Assembly: GCF_940670765.1 (NCBI RefSeq)
Contig: NZ_CALNVW010000044.1
Coordinates: forward strand, 1 to 64,000
Origin: Streptomyces sp. A 4/2
GTDB lineage: Bacteria; Actinomycetota; Actinomycetes; Streptomycetales; Streptomycetaceae
Direction: 5' to 3'
DNA: 64,000 nt
Shown here: in pieces, positions 1 to 8,739 of the stretch
Layout: each line of letters begins with the position of its first letter
Numbering within the stretch: position 1 is the stretch's first letter
Program-made: the position numbers and the translations under genes
The notes under the pieces: model-generated
Database searches by the model: none
The model's input: only the letters and a program-made list of their open reading frames with translations
What the model was told of the DNA's origin: nothing

Positions 1-60
1 TCGATCTCGTCGTTGAACTTCTGCAGGAACTGCTCGCCGCCAACACTTCGCGCGGGTGAG
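1..60 (+). CDS. C-terminal tail of a gene cut by the left edge
   Basis: Frame 3 is open from the window edge to a TGA at 58-60 and reads DLVVELLQELLAANTSRG, an amphipathic Leu-rich tail with normal Streptomyces codon use. Only 18 residues are visible, so no family can be assigned and it could be chance. Confidence 0.25.
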
Positions 61-388
61 ATGAAGGAGTCACAACTGCTCGTTGATGTCACAGGTACAG
101 GCAACTGCGTGATCAGGCGCTGGACGTGGCCGCGATCCTGGTGAGCAGTATCTCGCGCACGGCAGACAGGTGGCATGAGCGAGCAGAGTTCATTCCATCC
201 GGGTGAGATCGTGCCGGACAGTGGGATCTACGTGTGTGACTGCGGGTCCGAGCATCACTGGAGCACGGACGTACGCGGCCACCGGTTCCCACCGCATCCC
301 TCCGACTGCACGGGAATTCCTGGTCACTGAGAACTCAGGCACACCCGCACAACGCATAGTCACACCTGCGGATAGGGCCTGTGCGGGG
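61..388. other. No recognised gene
   Basis: This stretch contains short overlapping open frames on both strands, but none has a ribosome-binding site with a plausible protein. I see no repeat or RNA gene in it. Confidence 0.4.
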
Positions 389-920
389 TCAGGGGCGGAT
401 CTGGATGCGCCGGGCCGGGGGCGGAGCGTTGGCGGACACGAGGAGGTCGCTGACGAGGCCCTCTTCTGTGTCGGCGAACTCCCAGGAGGCAAGAACTCTT
501 TTACCGGTAGGCCATTCGGAACGGACAACGGGGCGGCACAGCACCCTCTCGAGCCAGTCGGCGCAGTGGAGCGCGAGTTCGCCGGTCGTGCCGGAGGCGA
601 AGAAGAATCCTCGTCCGGGAGTTTTATCGAGGTTGAAGAGGTCGTCGGAGACTTTTCCTGCCTGCACGTGGGCGCCGTAGAAGTGCACGGCCCACTGGCC
701 GAGTATCAGCGGGCGCTCTTCGTCGAGCAGAGAGATCCAGACGAGGAGTGAGGAGTCGTCCTCCGGCCGTGAGACATTTGCTGGGTGCCCATGACACCCG
801 CCATGCGGCGGCCCGGGCACGCAGGACTGCGAGGAAGCTGAGCTCTGAATCGGTGAACTCGAAGGGATCGTCGTCGTAGTCCTTGAGGTTCTCGTGATCG
901 AACCAGGTGTTGTATTCCAC
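389..920 (-). pseudogene. Hypothetical protein, frameshifted
   Basis: Two minus-strand frames join into one plausible protein. The first 41 codons, starting with ATG at 920, give an acidic N-terminus (MEYNTWFDHENLKDYDDD, later FEFTDSELSFLAVLRARAAAWR). The rest (PEDDSSLLVWISLLDEERPL onward, ending ARRIQIRP) lies in another frame. The switch falls near 780-815, where neither frame reads sensibly, so a small indel is likely. The combined product would be about 175 residues with no motif I recognise. Several shadow ORFs overlap it on the plus strand. Single-copy decay and a sequencing error are equally possible. Confidence 0.5.
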
Positions 921-1154
921 GGCGCGAGTCCAGAGAAGCGGGTAGTGGTCTCCCTGGCGGCAGTCTGGATCGGGCCTCGCTGCTGTTACCAGCGCGCACC
1001 GGCTACCGTCTTCGTGCGGCGGCCTGCGACAGCAGAGTCAGGGTGGCGATGAAGCGGGCGATGTCGAAAGGCCGTGGGTTCACGTTTTCCGAAGGGGACT
1101 CGAAGCCGGTTTCCCTTCCCACGTCTTCACGCGGCGGAATGCGAGCAGTTGACG

Positions 1155-2246
1155 TCATGTGACGCGGATCTGCAGGATGTAGTCGGCGAGGCCGCCAAGA
1201 ATGAGGCTGCCCGACCGATAGGTCATGGCCTCGGGGAGTGCGCACGGAAGTCGTAGTGCGTCCACCGGCTGAGGGATACGGCAGGGCTTCGTGGATTCAA
1301 CGTCGGAGGCTTCGTGGGCGATGACATCTGCTTTCCCGGAATGGAGATGCAGGACCGCGCCGTTGTTCCCCGACGCGTCGTAGACCTGGGCGAAGATCCC
1401 GTTCGCACCGTCGCCGGTCAGCCACCGTACCTTGAGGGCGGCGGGCGCCCCCGGCATCCCGTCGATGGCCGCCGGTAGTTGGAGCTTGCTCAGGCTGCCG
1501 TTGGCGCGGACGGCCAGCAGGTCGCTGAGACGTCCGGGGAAGCGGTCGGGCACCTCGGGTGAGATGTAGGCGGTGCCGGTCGCGTCCACTGCGCTGTCCC
1601 GGCCGATGTGGAGGAGTTGGCCGTCGGCGCTTTTCCCGGTGGTGCGATAGAGCTGTTTGAGGGTGCCGTTCTTGAGCCCCCACAGCACGTCCCGGTCCCC
1701 GATCAGGATGGTGCCGTCGGGGCCGACCCCGAACGGGCTCGGCCCGGCGAAGTGGAATCCGACGGCGGGAACCGACGCCGGCACGGGGGCACCCGGTGTG
1801 CGGGCCGCGCCGGCAGCACCGGCCAGTACCGACACGGTGCCGTCCGGAGCGATCCTCTTCACCTGCCCGGCGCCGCCGACTACCAGGGAGCCATCCGGTA
1901 GGGCGACCAATCCGGAGGTAGAGGTGCCGGCCTTCGTGGCTCCCTCGACCGTCGACACCGTCCGATCAGGCTTGAGCCGGACCGCTTTGTCGCCGAGACC
2001 ATAGACGCTTCCGTCCGGGCCGGTCGTCATGCCACCCGGGGCGGTGACTCCGCCGAAACCGTAGAACGCCACGTCCCGCAAGGCGGCATCGCGGCCGCCC
2101 TCCGCGAAGTCGAGCAGCGCGGCAGCCTGGCCCGGGGCGGGCGCGGTCCACTGGTCGCCGGTCCCGCCGCCCCCGCTGTCACAGGCACCGGCCGTGCCGA
2201 CGAGGACGGCCACGACCAGGCCGGTCAGCAACCTACGCTGCTTCAT
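1155..2246 (-). CDS. Secreted lipoprotein, NHL/beta-propeller-like
   Basis: This 363-residue protein has a lipoprotein signal peptide: MKQRR, a hydrophobic core, and the lipobox VGTAGAC with the lipidated Cys at about residue 22, followed by a Gly-rich linker. The mature part repeats short blades of the form DGS/TV-x-GLG or PDGTILIGD (for example GPDGSVYGLG, LPDGSLVVGG, APDGTVSVLA), as in NHL or SMP-30-type beta-propellers, so it probably acts outside the membrane as a binding or scaffold protein. Its ATG overlaps the stop of the upstream HAD gene (ATGA, 2243-2246), so the two are translationally coupled. The substrate is unknown. Confidence 0.75.
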   Translation of the reverse strand: MKQRRLLTGLVVAVLVGTAGACDSGGGGTGDQWTAPAPGQAAALLDFAEGGRDAALRDVAFYGFGGVTAPGGMTTGPDGSVYGLGDKAVRLKPDRTVSTVEGATKAGTSTSGLVALPDGSLVVGGAGQVKRIAPDGTVSVLAGAAGAARTPGAPVPASVPAVGFHFAGPSPFGVGPDGTILIGDRDVLWGLKNGTLKQLYRTTGKSADGQLLHIGRDSAVDATGTAYISPEVPDRFPGRLSDLLAVRANGSLSKLQLPAAIDGMPGAPAALKVRWLTGDGANGIFAQVYDASGNNGAVLHLHSGKADVIAHEASDVESTKPCRIPQPVDALRLPCALPEAMTYRSGSLILGGLADYILQIRVT

Positions 2247-2968
2247 CGGGGAGCGCCTTCCGGGGCATTCGTGTTGTCAGTTGGAGTTGAAGCGGCCAGC
2301 ACCCAAGTCGAATCCCTTGCCCCTATCGGTTCTGTGGAGATTCTCGATCTCGGGGTAACTTCCACCCGGAAGGTGGAGGGCGTCTTCGCTTCGTCGGTGC
2401 CCCACCGGATGGTTTCCCATGGGCCACGGCGGATCAGCGCGGTGGGCATGCCCGCGGCGACAGCGGGCTTGAGGTCGTTGTCGATCCGGTCGCCGACGCA
2501 AAGGATCTCGCCGGGCGTGTGCGGTACGGCTTCAGCGACGCGCACGAAGAACTCGGGGTCCGGCTTGGAACCGCCCCAGTCGTCCAACGTCCCGAAGAGG
2601 TCGACGTCGCGGGTGAACAGCTTACGGAGGATCCCACCAACCCGGACGGTCTGGTTCCCTGCGATGCCCAGCCACAGCCCGGCCTCACGAAGTGCTGCGA
2701 GGGCGGGCCGGACGTCGGGGTACAGGTCGCTCTCGTCGAAGCGCTCGGGCTGGCCCGCCACGGCCCGCGCCTCGCGCTGCTCAGAGAGGTCGAATTCGGG
2801 CTCGAATTCCTGGAACACGTCCCGATAGTCGCGGCCTTGGGCAATGACAGCACCGGACATCGCGGCGAACGTGTGCCGGGGGACACCGAGCCGATCGGCC
2901 CAGGAGCCGTACTCCCTGGCCTCGTCGACGAGGCATTCACCAACATCGAAAACAACTGCACGAATCAT
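2243..2968 (-). CDS. HAD-superfamily hydrolase (HAD-IA type)
   Basis: I chose ATG at 2968 because the HAD motif I follows at once (MIRAVVFDVGE); 62 codons of in-frame sequence upstream look non-coding. Motif II is the IAGNQT stretch, and motifs III/IV are KPDPEFF and CVGDRIDNDLKPA. The second motif I aspartate is replaced by Gly (FDVGE), as in several HAD-IA proteins. The core through ALIRRGPW is typical of phosphatases acting on small phosphomonoesters. The last ~45 residues look unlike the family. Another frame reads EIENLHRTDRG from about 2350, which suggests a possible late 1-nt frameshift, although the present stop does form a neat ATGA overlap with the lipoprotein gene. Confidence 0.8.
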   Translation of the reverse strand: MIRAVVFDVGECLVDEAREYGSWADRLGVPRHTFAAMSGAVIAQGRDYRDVFQEFEPEFDLSEQREARAVAGQPERFDESDLYPDVRPALAALREAGLWLGIAGNQTVRVGGILRKLFTRDVDLFGTLDDWGGSKPDPEFFVRVAEAVPHTPGEILCVGDRIDNDLKPAVAAGMPTALIRRGPWETIRWGTDEAKTPSTFRVEVTPRSRISTEPIGARDSTWVLAASTPTDNTNAPEGAPR

Positions 2969-3208
2969 GCCGCGAATCGTATGACGACGGCGACACGCCT
3001 TGTCGGGCGGATGTACCGGTCCATCTTGGCTAGGGCGGCCCCCAGCGGCTCCACCGGGGTGGTTCCAACTGGCTCCGGTGCGGGGATGATTCGTGAAGAT
3101 CAGGCGTGGTGAAGTGGCCCCGGAAGGCGGCTTGGTCTGGGACCACCCGGCCATGGATGTCCGCCTCGCCCGGCCTTCCGGCAGGGGTTCCTGACGGCCC
3201 GCTCTGCG

Positions 3209-4042
3209 TCAGTGTTCGGCATTCAGGATCTCCCGGATGCGTGTTGCGTAGGCCCGGGGGTGGGTGGTGTTTCCGTTGTGACCGCCGGGAAGTTCCTGCA
3301 GTTCGCGGCCGAGGAGCGCGGCCAGGGCTGTCGCGGCCTGGTAGTCGAAGACGTTCCGCGCAGTGATGCGTCCGGCGGCGGGCACGATGCGAGTGCTGAC
3401 GTCCTTCAGCGCCGCGATGTCGAGGGTGTCGTGAATGACCGCGGTGAAGTCGTGCCGGAAGAAGTAGTCGAAGTTCGCGGCGCGAATGGCGTTGATCGGC
3501 TGAGGCGTCAGATCGGGTTCCACGTCCTTGGCGGTGAGGTCAATGCCCAGGGTCCTGGCGATCTCCGGGAGTGCTGCGGCCAGGCCCTCGCGGAGGTAGA
3601 AGTCCTGAAGCGCGGCGAGTTCGCGCTCGTGACAGGCGCGTTCGCCGTCCGGAAGCAGGCGTGGGGCGACGGGCTCGTGGGCGATGAGGGTGCGGATCTG
3701 CCCGGGATACCGGACGGCTGCGTGCATGCCGATGACAGCTCCGAGACTGCAGCCGAGCATGAGGGCGGAGGTGTCGGTGAGAGAGGCCAGCAGGCGGTGG
3801 ACGTCGTCGGCGTGCTCGGCCAACGTCGCGCCTTGCCCGGGGGTATCGAGCCGGCTGCGGGACAGGCCGCGGCGGTCGTAGGTGACCACGGCGTAGGAAT
3901 CGATGAGTTGGGTGACCAGGTCGGTGGTGCGGTCGGCGTCACCCTCTCCGCTCTGCGAGATGAGCAGCAGCGGGCCGGTCCCGCGGACCTGGTAGTGCAG
4001 AACTGCGCCAGGGACGGCGAGCGCGCCGGTGGTGTTGGGCAT
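3209..4042 (-). CDS. Alpha/beta-fold hydrolase
   Basis: This is a 277-residue cytoplasmic alpha/beta hydrolase. The oxyanion strand region (LLLISQSGEGD) is followed by the nucleophile elbow GCSLGA, and the catalytic His lies in GGHNG near the C-terminus. I chose ATG 4042 (MPNTTGALAVPGAV) because GGGGGA lies 7 nt upstream and the earlier in-frame codons run into the operator. It is divergent from a MarR-type gene across a strong inverted repeat, so it is probably the gene that regulator controls. The family includes esterases and peroxidase-like or lactone hydrolases; the substrate cannot be read from sequence. Confidence 0.85.
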   Translation of the reverse strand: MPNTTGALAVPGAVLHYQVRGTGPLLLISQSGEGDADRTTDLVTQLIDSYAVVTYDRRGLSRSRLDTPGQGATLAEHADDVHRLLASLTDTSALMLGCSLGAVIGMHAAVRYPGQIRTLIAHEPVAPRLLPDGERACHERELAALQDFYLREGLAAALPEIARTLGIDLTAKDVEPDLTPQPINAIRAANFDYFFRHDFTAVIHDTLDIAALKDVSTRIVPAAGRITARNVFDYQAATALAALLGRELQELPGGHNGNTTHPRAYATRIREILNAEH

Positions 4043-4100
4043 GACGGTTCCCCCTTTGTGGGCGGCGGGCCCTCCGCCGCGTCTGCCGACCAACATAATC

Positions 4101-4142
4101 CATCGAAATAGATACATCAATATAGATGAATCTATTTCGATG
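4101..4142. promoter_or_regulatory. Operator between the hydrolase and marR-like genes
   Basis: There are two 18-bp arms, 4101-4118 (catcgaaatagatacatc) and 4125-4142, matching at 17 of 18 positions, with a 6-bp AT spacer. The block is far more AT-rich than its surroundings, symmetrical, and lies in the divergent intergenic gap. That is the expected arrangement for a MarR dimer controlling both genes. Confidence 0.7.
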
Positions 4143-4154
4143 TATGTTGGGTGT

Positions 4155-4640
4155 GTGGACGGAGTCGAGCTGTTCCTGCTGGGACGCACCCTGATGAAGA
4201 TCGGCGAGGAGGCCCTGCCCGAGCCTCCGGGCGGCGCCCGGCGTTATGCGGGCAGCGCCCGGCTGGTGCTGATCGTGGCCAGCGACATCGCCGCTCATCC
4301 CGACACCGCCGTCGGTGAGATCGCCGCCCGCACCGGTCTGCCGCAGAGCCAGGTGTCCTCCGCCATTGCCCGGCTCAAGGAAGCCGGTTCGGTGCAGACG
4401 GCTCCGGATCCCATCGACCGGCGCCGGGTGCTGGTGCGTCAGGCCGCTGAGGTGTCCGAGCGGGTGGCGCAGGTCCGCGCCGCCGGCATCGAGGAAGCTC
4501 TCACCAGCGCGCTGGGATCTGATGAGCCGCAGCGGCTGAGAGAGGTCTCGGAGGCGCTGGATGTGCTCGCCCGGAACCTCTTGCCGTCGTCAGCGGGTCC
4601 GGAGTCCCGCCGCGCAGACACCGCCGCACCGTCGGAGTAG
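4155..4640 (+). CDS. MarR-family transcriptional regulator
   Basis: This winged-helix regulator is about 161 residues long. The helix-turn-helix and recognition helix lie in VGEIAARTGLPQSQVSSAIARLKEAG, followed by the wing (DPIDRRRVLVR). The family usually begins with a sequence like [M]DGVELFLLGR, which puts the start at GTG 4155. ATG 4140 is in frame but sits inside the operator arm. The C-terminal helix (REVSEALDVLARNLL) would form the dimer interface. It is divergent from the hydrolase gene and probably represses both from the inverted repeat at 4101-4142. The ligand is unknown. Confidence 0.8.
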   Translation: MDGVELFLLGRTLMKIGEEALPEPPGGARRYAGSARLVLIVASDIAAHPDTAVGEIAARTGLPQSQVSSAIARLKEAGSVQTAPDPIDRRRVLVRQAAEVSERVAQVRAAGIEEALTSALGSDEPQRLREVSEALDVLARNLLPSSAGPESRRADTAAPSE

Positions 4641-4654
4641 GGCCGCTACTTCGT

Positions 4655-4770
4655 TGCGTTGGTCTTGTTCGCCTTGGTGCGGCCAGGTGGTAGGACTCGG
4701 TGCCAGTCTCGATAAGAGCGGCGTTGAAGGTGAGCCGGTCTACGCGCGCCGCGCAGAGCCTCGGATCGGT
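4655..4770 (-). pseudogene. istB: IS21-type helper ATPase (IstB) C-terminal fragment
   Basis: The minus-strand frame reads DPRLCAARVDRLTFNAALIE followed by TGTESYHLA, which resembles the last 30-40 residues of IS21-family IstB proteins. The ATPase core (Walker motifs) is absent. It directly abuts the truncated dienelactone hydrolase fragment, so an IS21 insertion followed by deletion probably removed the rest of both. Confidence 0.5.
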
Positions 4771-4803
4771 TAGGCGGCGAAAGCGTCGGCCTGGCCGTCC
4801 TCG

Positions 4804-5103
4804 GTGGGAATGGCCGCCGTCGCCGCATTCCACGGCCCCGTGGGCGCCGACGGACCCGACAGCCTCGCCAAGATCACCGCTCAGGTCCACTTCGGCCACG
4901 CCGAAAGCGACCTGACACCCGAGGCCCTCAGCGAGCTCAACCAGGCACTGGACGCCGCAGGCGTCGGCTACACCTCCGAGATCTACCCCGGCACCATCCA
5001 CGGCTTCACCATGTCCGACACCGACGCCTTCAACCCCGCCGCACTACAGCGCCATTGGGACCGCCTGCTGCCCCTTCTCGACCGCACCCTGGCCAACAGC
5101 TGA
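4804..5103 (+). pseudogene. Dienelactone hydrolase-family C-terminal fragment
   Basis: About 95 residues match the last third of a dienelactone hydrolase: AKITAQVHFGHAESDLTPEA carries the acidic catalytic residue, and the catalytic His is in YPGTIHGFTM. The usual protein is about 230-250 residues with a Cys nucleophile, and that half is missing. The frame can start at ATG 4810 but has no convincing ribosome-binding site. The upstream neighbour is IS21 debris, so this is best read as a gene beheaded by an insertion/deletion. Confidence 0.65.
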
Positions 5104-5347
5104 GGCTCCGGCTCGGAAAAAAACCCGAAGCGAATGGCTCCGGAGTCCTAGCGATGTTTCGAAGCCGGGGTGAGGGCGGCGCAGCCCGCCCTCACCCCGG
5201 CTGGGAGCCATTGATTGATGGCGGCGATGCCGATGTGCTCGCTTCGCCGGTTGGGCTGACGGGTTCGTGACGGCGGTGGGAGAATCGGTAGGACTCCGTG
5301 CATGCAGGGTCTCCCGGTGACGGTGGTGACCGCCAACGCCAAGACGA

Positions 5348-5783
5348 TCAGTCCCGTTGCGCTTCGCGGGAGGCCGGCTGTCCGCTTCTGCGGGAACTTC
5401 GGCGGGTGATGCGCCTGGCCTTGAGGTTGATCGCGGCCCAGGTGATGAGCGATTCCGAGTGCTGGATGAGCCGTTCGTAGTCGCGGGCGTGTCTGCGGGC
5501 GTGCATGATCCAGGCGGGTGAGCGTTCGACGACGACCCAGCGCCGGGGCAGGACGACAGACGCGGGGGTGTTCTTCGGACGGCTGATGGTCTTGATCGTC
5601 AGATTCAGGTATGTCTTCGCCCAGGTCGCGAGCTGTCCGGCATAGGCGGAGTCGGCCCAGACGATGGTGGATCTCGGGGTGCATCAGCCGCAGCCGGAAC
5701 AGCACTTCCATGGCCGCGTTGCGGTCGATCATGTCGGCCGGGGTGACCATGACGAACAGCGGCCCACGAACACTCGCCGACAT
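5348..5783 (-). mobile_element. IS5-like transposase remnant, copy A
   Basis: Pieces of one DDE transposase can be read in two or three minus-strand frames: FVMVTPADMIDRNAAMEVLF, then RHARDYERLIQHSESLITWA and RRITRRSSRRSGQPASRE before the stop at 5350. The closest match inside the window is the plus-strand remnant at 41348-41936, which shares almost every one of these phrases. The N-terminal half is absent and several indels break the frame, so it is not functional. It interrupts the short EF-hand-like gene at 5784-5970. Confidence 0.7.
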
Positions 5784-5970
5784 CGCCCTTGCCGCCCTTG
5801 TTCGCGTCGGCCTCGTAGATGAGACCCCTGACGAACTGCGGGACGTTGCGGGTCGCCTGTGTCTGCTTCTCGCTCTGGCCGTCGGCCGCGTCGAGGAAGC
5901 CGCTATTGCTGGTGTCGAGAAGGTTGAACAGTTCGAGAACCCTCATCTTGTACGCGCTCATGGTCGCCAT
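5784..5970 (-). pseudogene. EF-hand-like protein, truncated by IS5 remnant
   Basis: From ATG 5961/5970 the frame reads MSAYKMRVLELFNLLDTSNS followed by GFLDAADG. DTSNSGFLDAAD fits a 12-residue EF-hand calcium loop with Gly at position 6. The preceding helix (MRVLELFNLL) is the expected E helix. About 60 residues follow before the sequence runs into transposase copy A, where the frame stays open only by chance. Streptomyces EF-hand proteins are usually 150-180 residues, so the 3' part was lost. Confidence 0.45.
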
Positions 5971-6683
5971 CCCTCGGTGTGGTGGGGAATCTAGGCCCGT
6001 GATCGTTTGCGCCACTGTACTTCTGCCGTGTTCACCCAATGAGGTGAACGGGCGCGGGCGCCGCGCGCCCCGGACAGCAGCGCACCTCCCGGTACACGAC
6101 CCGTCCGGGAAGCCGGGTCTGCTGACGGCGGGCCGCCGACCGTCATGGCCGTTGTCGTCGTCCGCGCGGTACCGGGTTCCCGCTGCTTCGTGAGCGCCGG
6201 GTGGACGGGATTGCCGGGGCGGTCGCTCGTCGGGTGAGGGGGGCGAGTGAGTGCCGGTTGTCGGCTGTCGCGCGGGTGATGATCGCGTGGTGGTCCGCAC
6301 GGACGGGCCTGGTGCGGTGTGTGAAGGGCCGCGCTGTGGGGCATCGGGTGAAGGGGCGGACCGGCCGGGACCGCCACCCGCCATGGTTGGCCAGACAGGT
6401 CAAGATCACTTGGCAAACGATCAAGATCACCTGTCGGAGGACAGCCGATCTGGCGGCCGGTCTCGGGATCGGCCAGTGTCCTGTCTCGCTCAAGCAAGTC
6501 GCTTTCTCGACGAACCAAGTCGTTTGGGCTTCTGTCTCTCAACGAACCTGGTCGCGCGACTGAGTTTCGGGGAGGACCTGGACACGTTTGGCTACGTCGT
6601 CAAGCGCGTCCCTGGCCAAGCCGAGAAACGCCCTGCGCTCCGCTATGAATCCCATGCCGGCCTCGTGCACGTTGTCGCCTCCG
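5971..6683. other. No recognised gene
   Basis: Several GC-rich shadow ORFs overlap here on both strands, none with a credible start or protein character. The only local structure I noticed is the repeated 10-mer tcaagatcac at about 6401 and 6421, which resembles insertion-sequence ends. Confidence 0.4.
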
Positions 6684-7142
6684 CTACCAGGGCTGCCTGC
6701 CTGCCACTACTGCTTCTGCGTAATCACGAACGTGCTGGACGAGAGAAGACAACTGATCAACAAGGTTCTGAGCCCCCTCGGCAACAGCCTCAGGGCCTTC
6801 CAGGATCACCACGAGCCCCGCCCCTTCAGCCTCCTTGAACTTCATCCTGATCGCGGCGACCCGCGTCTCATCGAGCGGGACTGGACCATGTCCGGCGCGC
6901 AGCTCTCGGAAGAAGCCTTGGTTGTCCCGGTCAGCGGCGCCCAGCGCTTCAAGAAATGAGAGGTAGGCAGCCTGTCGGCGTTCACGGCGCCATCGCTGAT
7001 GCTCAACCCGCAGGTCATTCAGCTGCACGCGCGCCTGTGATCTTTCTCTGCGCTGTTCCGTGCGAGCTGCGACGAAGGCGGTGAGGGCGGCCCCCATGAC
7101 GGTTCCCAGCACGCCCACGACCGATACGAGTATGGCGGTCAT
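6684..7142 (-). CDS. Membrane-anchored coiled-coil protein, unknown function
   Basis: ATG 7142 opens a 152-residue protein. One N-terminal transmembrane helix (ILVSVVGVLGTVMGAALTAF) is followed by a strongly charged helical segment (RTEQRRERSQARVQLNDLRV onward) that should form a coiled coil facing the cytoplasm, then a helical C-terminal half. In-frame codons upstream of 7142 look non-coding. This layout is common in small actinobacterial accessory genes, some near phage defence loci, but no catalytic motif is visible. No partner gene is adjacent. Confidence 0.65.
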   Translation of the reverse strand: MTAILVSVVGVLGTVMGAALTAFVAARTEQRRERSQARVQLNDLRVEHQRWRRERRQAAYLSFLEALGAADRDNQGFFRELRAGHGPVPLDETRVAAIRMKFKEAEGAGLVVILEGPEAVAEGAQNLVDQLSSLVQHVRDYAEAVVAGRQPW

Positions 7143-7495
7143 ACCCTCGTTTCTTCCCTGAAGAGAGGCACCCGTAAGCCGAAATGGGTCGTACAGCACA
7201 AGACGCATGGGCTTAATCCGGCCCGCGGCTACCGCCGTCGACGAACCGAGTCCACGCGTCTCACTCAATCCAGTCCACGCAGGTCAGCACTTTGCGGACG
7301 ACTATCTTCGTCGAGACAGGACAGCCAGGCACAGATCAGCCGCCGGCGGGCGGGGACCACCCCGTGGTTGCTCAGCGATGTGGACCGCCTGTCGGCCCAC
7401 TACGGCATCCCCGTGCCAGGCCTCCTAGCTCCGTACTTCGCGGGTGGCAGTGGATGGTGGGTTCCAGCGGGAATGCGCAGTTGTATGGCCTGCGG
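7143..7495. other. No recognised gene
   Basis: This is the intergenic stretch between two minus-strand genes. Only shadow ORFs are present and I saw no hairpin or repeat. Confidence 0.4.
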
Positions 7496-8176
7496 TTATC
7501 GGCAACCATCCTGTTTGCGCTCGCTGCGCCGCAGGGCCCGATGCTGCTTGCCCGGCAGGGCGGCGGCCAACTCGCCCACCAGGGAGACGTCGTGGCACGT
7601 GCCATCCCGGCCGCCCCGGCACCACCACACCGGTGGGCCTGCCGAGTCCGCTTCGCTCTGGCACCAGCCGTCGGTGGTTCCTGCAGGCCGAGGGTGCATT
7701 CCGATCTTGTGTGCCGAGCAGATCGGCCAGACCTGCCAGAGCAGCTCCATGATGGTCTCCTGCGCCGCATCCGCGACCACGGACAGGACCGTCGTCGCAT
7801 CGTCCGGCTCTGGCGGGTCGCCCTCCTCCAGGTCGCACGAATTGACCGAGTTGCCGTGCCAACGGCCGTCCGGCATCGCCACGTAGATCTGATCTCTATC
7901 GATGGATCTCCGGGGCAGCGGCTCGCAAGACGGGGCAAGCATCAGTATCAGCGCGTCCTGGCCTGGCAGGGTTGCCATCAGGTCGCGGTTGACCACGGCG
8001 AGCGCAGCCTCCAACTTCGGCCACTGGCCGGGCTCGACTCGCCTGGGTTCCGGGAGATCCTGCCGCTCGTGACCAGGACCGATGCTGAAATGCGAGAAGT
8101 AGTTCACCGAGGCATCGTCCCAGCCATTCCATTGCTCACCGGTGGCTGAGGGCGACCCAGGGGGGCGGGTGGTCAC
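7496..8176 (-). CDS. Hypothetical protein with Cys/His-rich tail
   Basis: This 226-residue protein has no recognised family. The middle is typical folded sequence (KLEAALAVVNRDLMATLPGQ, DALILMLAPSCEPLP). The last ~90 residues concentrate Cys and His (WPICSAHKIGMHPRP, DGWCQSE, WWCRGGRDGTCHD), which could make a zinc site or a small treble-clef-like fold. No signal peptide or membrane segment is visible. Codon bias and the absence of breaks support a real gene. It may start at ATG 8176 or slightly later. Confidence 0.6.
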   Translation of the reverse strand: MTTRPPGSPSATGEQWNGWDDASVNYFSHFSIGPGHERQDLPEPRRVEPGQWPKLEAALAVVNRDLMATLPGQDALILMLAPSCEPLPRRSIDRDQIYVAMPDGRWHGNSVNSCDLEEGDPPEPDDATTVLSVVADAAQETIMELLWQVWPICSAHKIGMHPRPAGTTDGWCQSEADSAGPPVWWCRGGRDGTCHDVSLVGELAAALPGKQHRALRRSERKQDGCR

Positions 8177-8228
8177 CCGGTTGATTCTCGCCCGGACCGG
8201 GTTGCCGTCCGCCGCGGCGGAGGAATCC

Positions 8229-8441
8229 TCACAGGACCGAAATGGGGGAGCAGCCGATGCTGACGAGTCCGTTCGTGGTGTTGTTCTGGCAGGTGACGGC
8301 GTTGCTGTCGCCGGACTCGTTGAGGGTGTGGCCGGTCATGAATTCGCTGCTGGTGCCGGTGTCCGCGTGGGCGGTCCCGCCGAGGGCGATGGACAGGGCG
8401 GCGATGGCGGTGGCGCAGGCCGCGAGGCGACTGGTCGTCAC
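8229..8441 (-). CDS. Small secreted peptide with one Cys pair
   Basis: This 70-residue protein begins with a clear Sec signal peptide (MTTSRLAACATAIAALSIAL, then GGTAHA before the predicted cut). The mature ~44 residues are Ser/Thr/Asn-rich and contain two cysteines (AVTCQNNT and SIGCSPIS) that could form a disulfide. The final hydrophobic SPISVL and the GDSNAVTCQN pattern faintly recall chaplins and other small Streptomyces surface peptides, but the chaplin core is not present. It is probably an exported structural or signalling peptide. Confidence 0.7.
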   Translation of the reverse strand: MTTSRLAACATAIAALSIALGGTAHADTGTSSEFMTGHTLNESGDSNAVTCQNNTTNGLVSIGCSPISVL

Positions 8442-8739
8442 GGGTGTTCTCCTTCGTGTCGTGAGGACGGTTCAGCAGGACAACGAGGCGGCAGGGCGCC
8501 GGTGCCGGTCGGCTCTCCCTCGCGTGTGTCCGCGCGTCCGTGGTGTGTTGGCTGCCTGGGGCACCCGACACCCAGCGCAGCACTATCGGCTAACTGAGTA
8601 GCTGTTGAACGGCCGTGTCTACGGCCCCGACCACGGCGCCCCCAGGCCCGGCCCGCTCCCGCACCGGGTCTGATCCGAACCCAGCGTCCCCCGGTCCGGT
8701 CAACAGGCAGGGGGACGCGATCGGTTCAGGTGGTGCGGG

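Noticed and set aside
203..751. 182-codon plus-strand ORF near the left end
   Set aside because: It overlaps the more convincing minus-strand hypothetical gene, lacks a ribosome-binding site and has low-complexity composition.
8229..8441. Chaplin (surface amyloid) gene
   Set aside because: It is small, secreted and has two Cys, but the conserved chaplin core with its GN-x-V and Cys spacing is absent.
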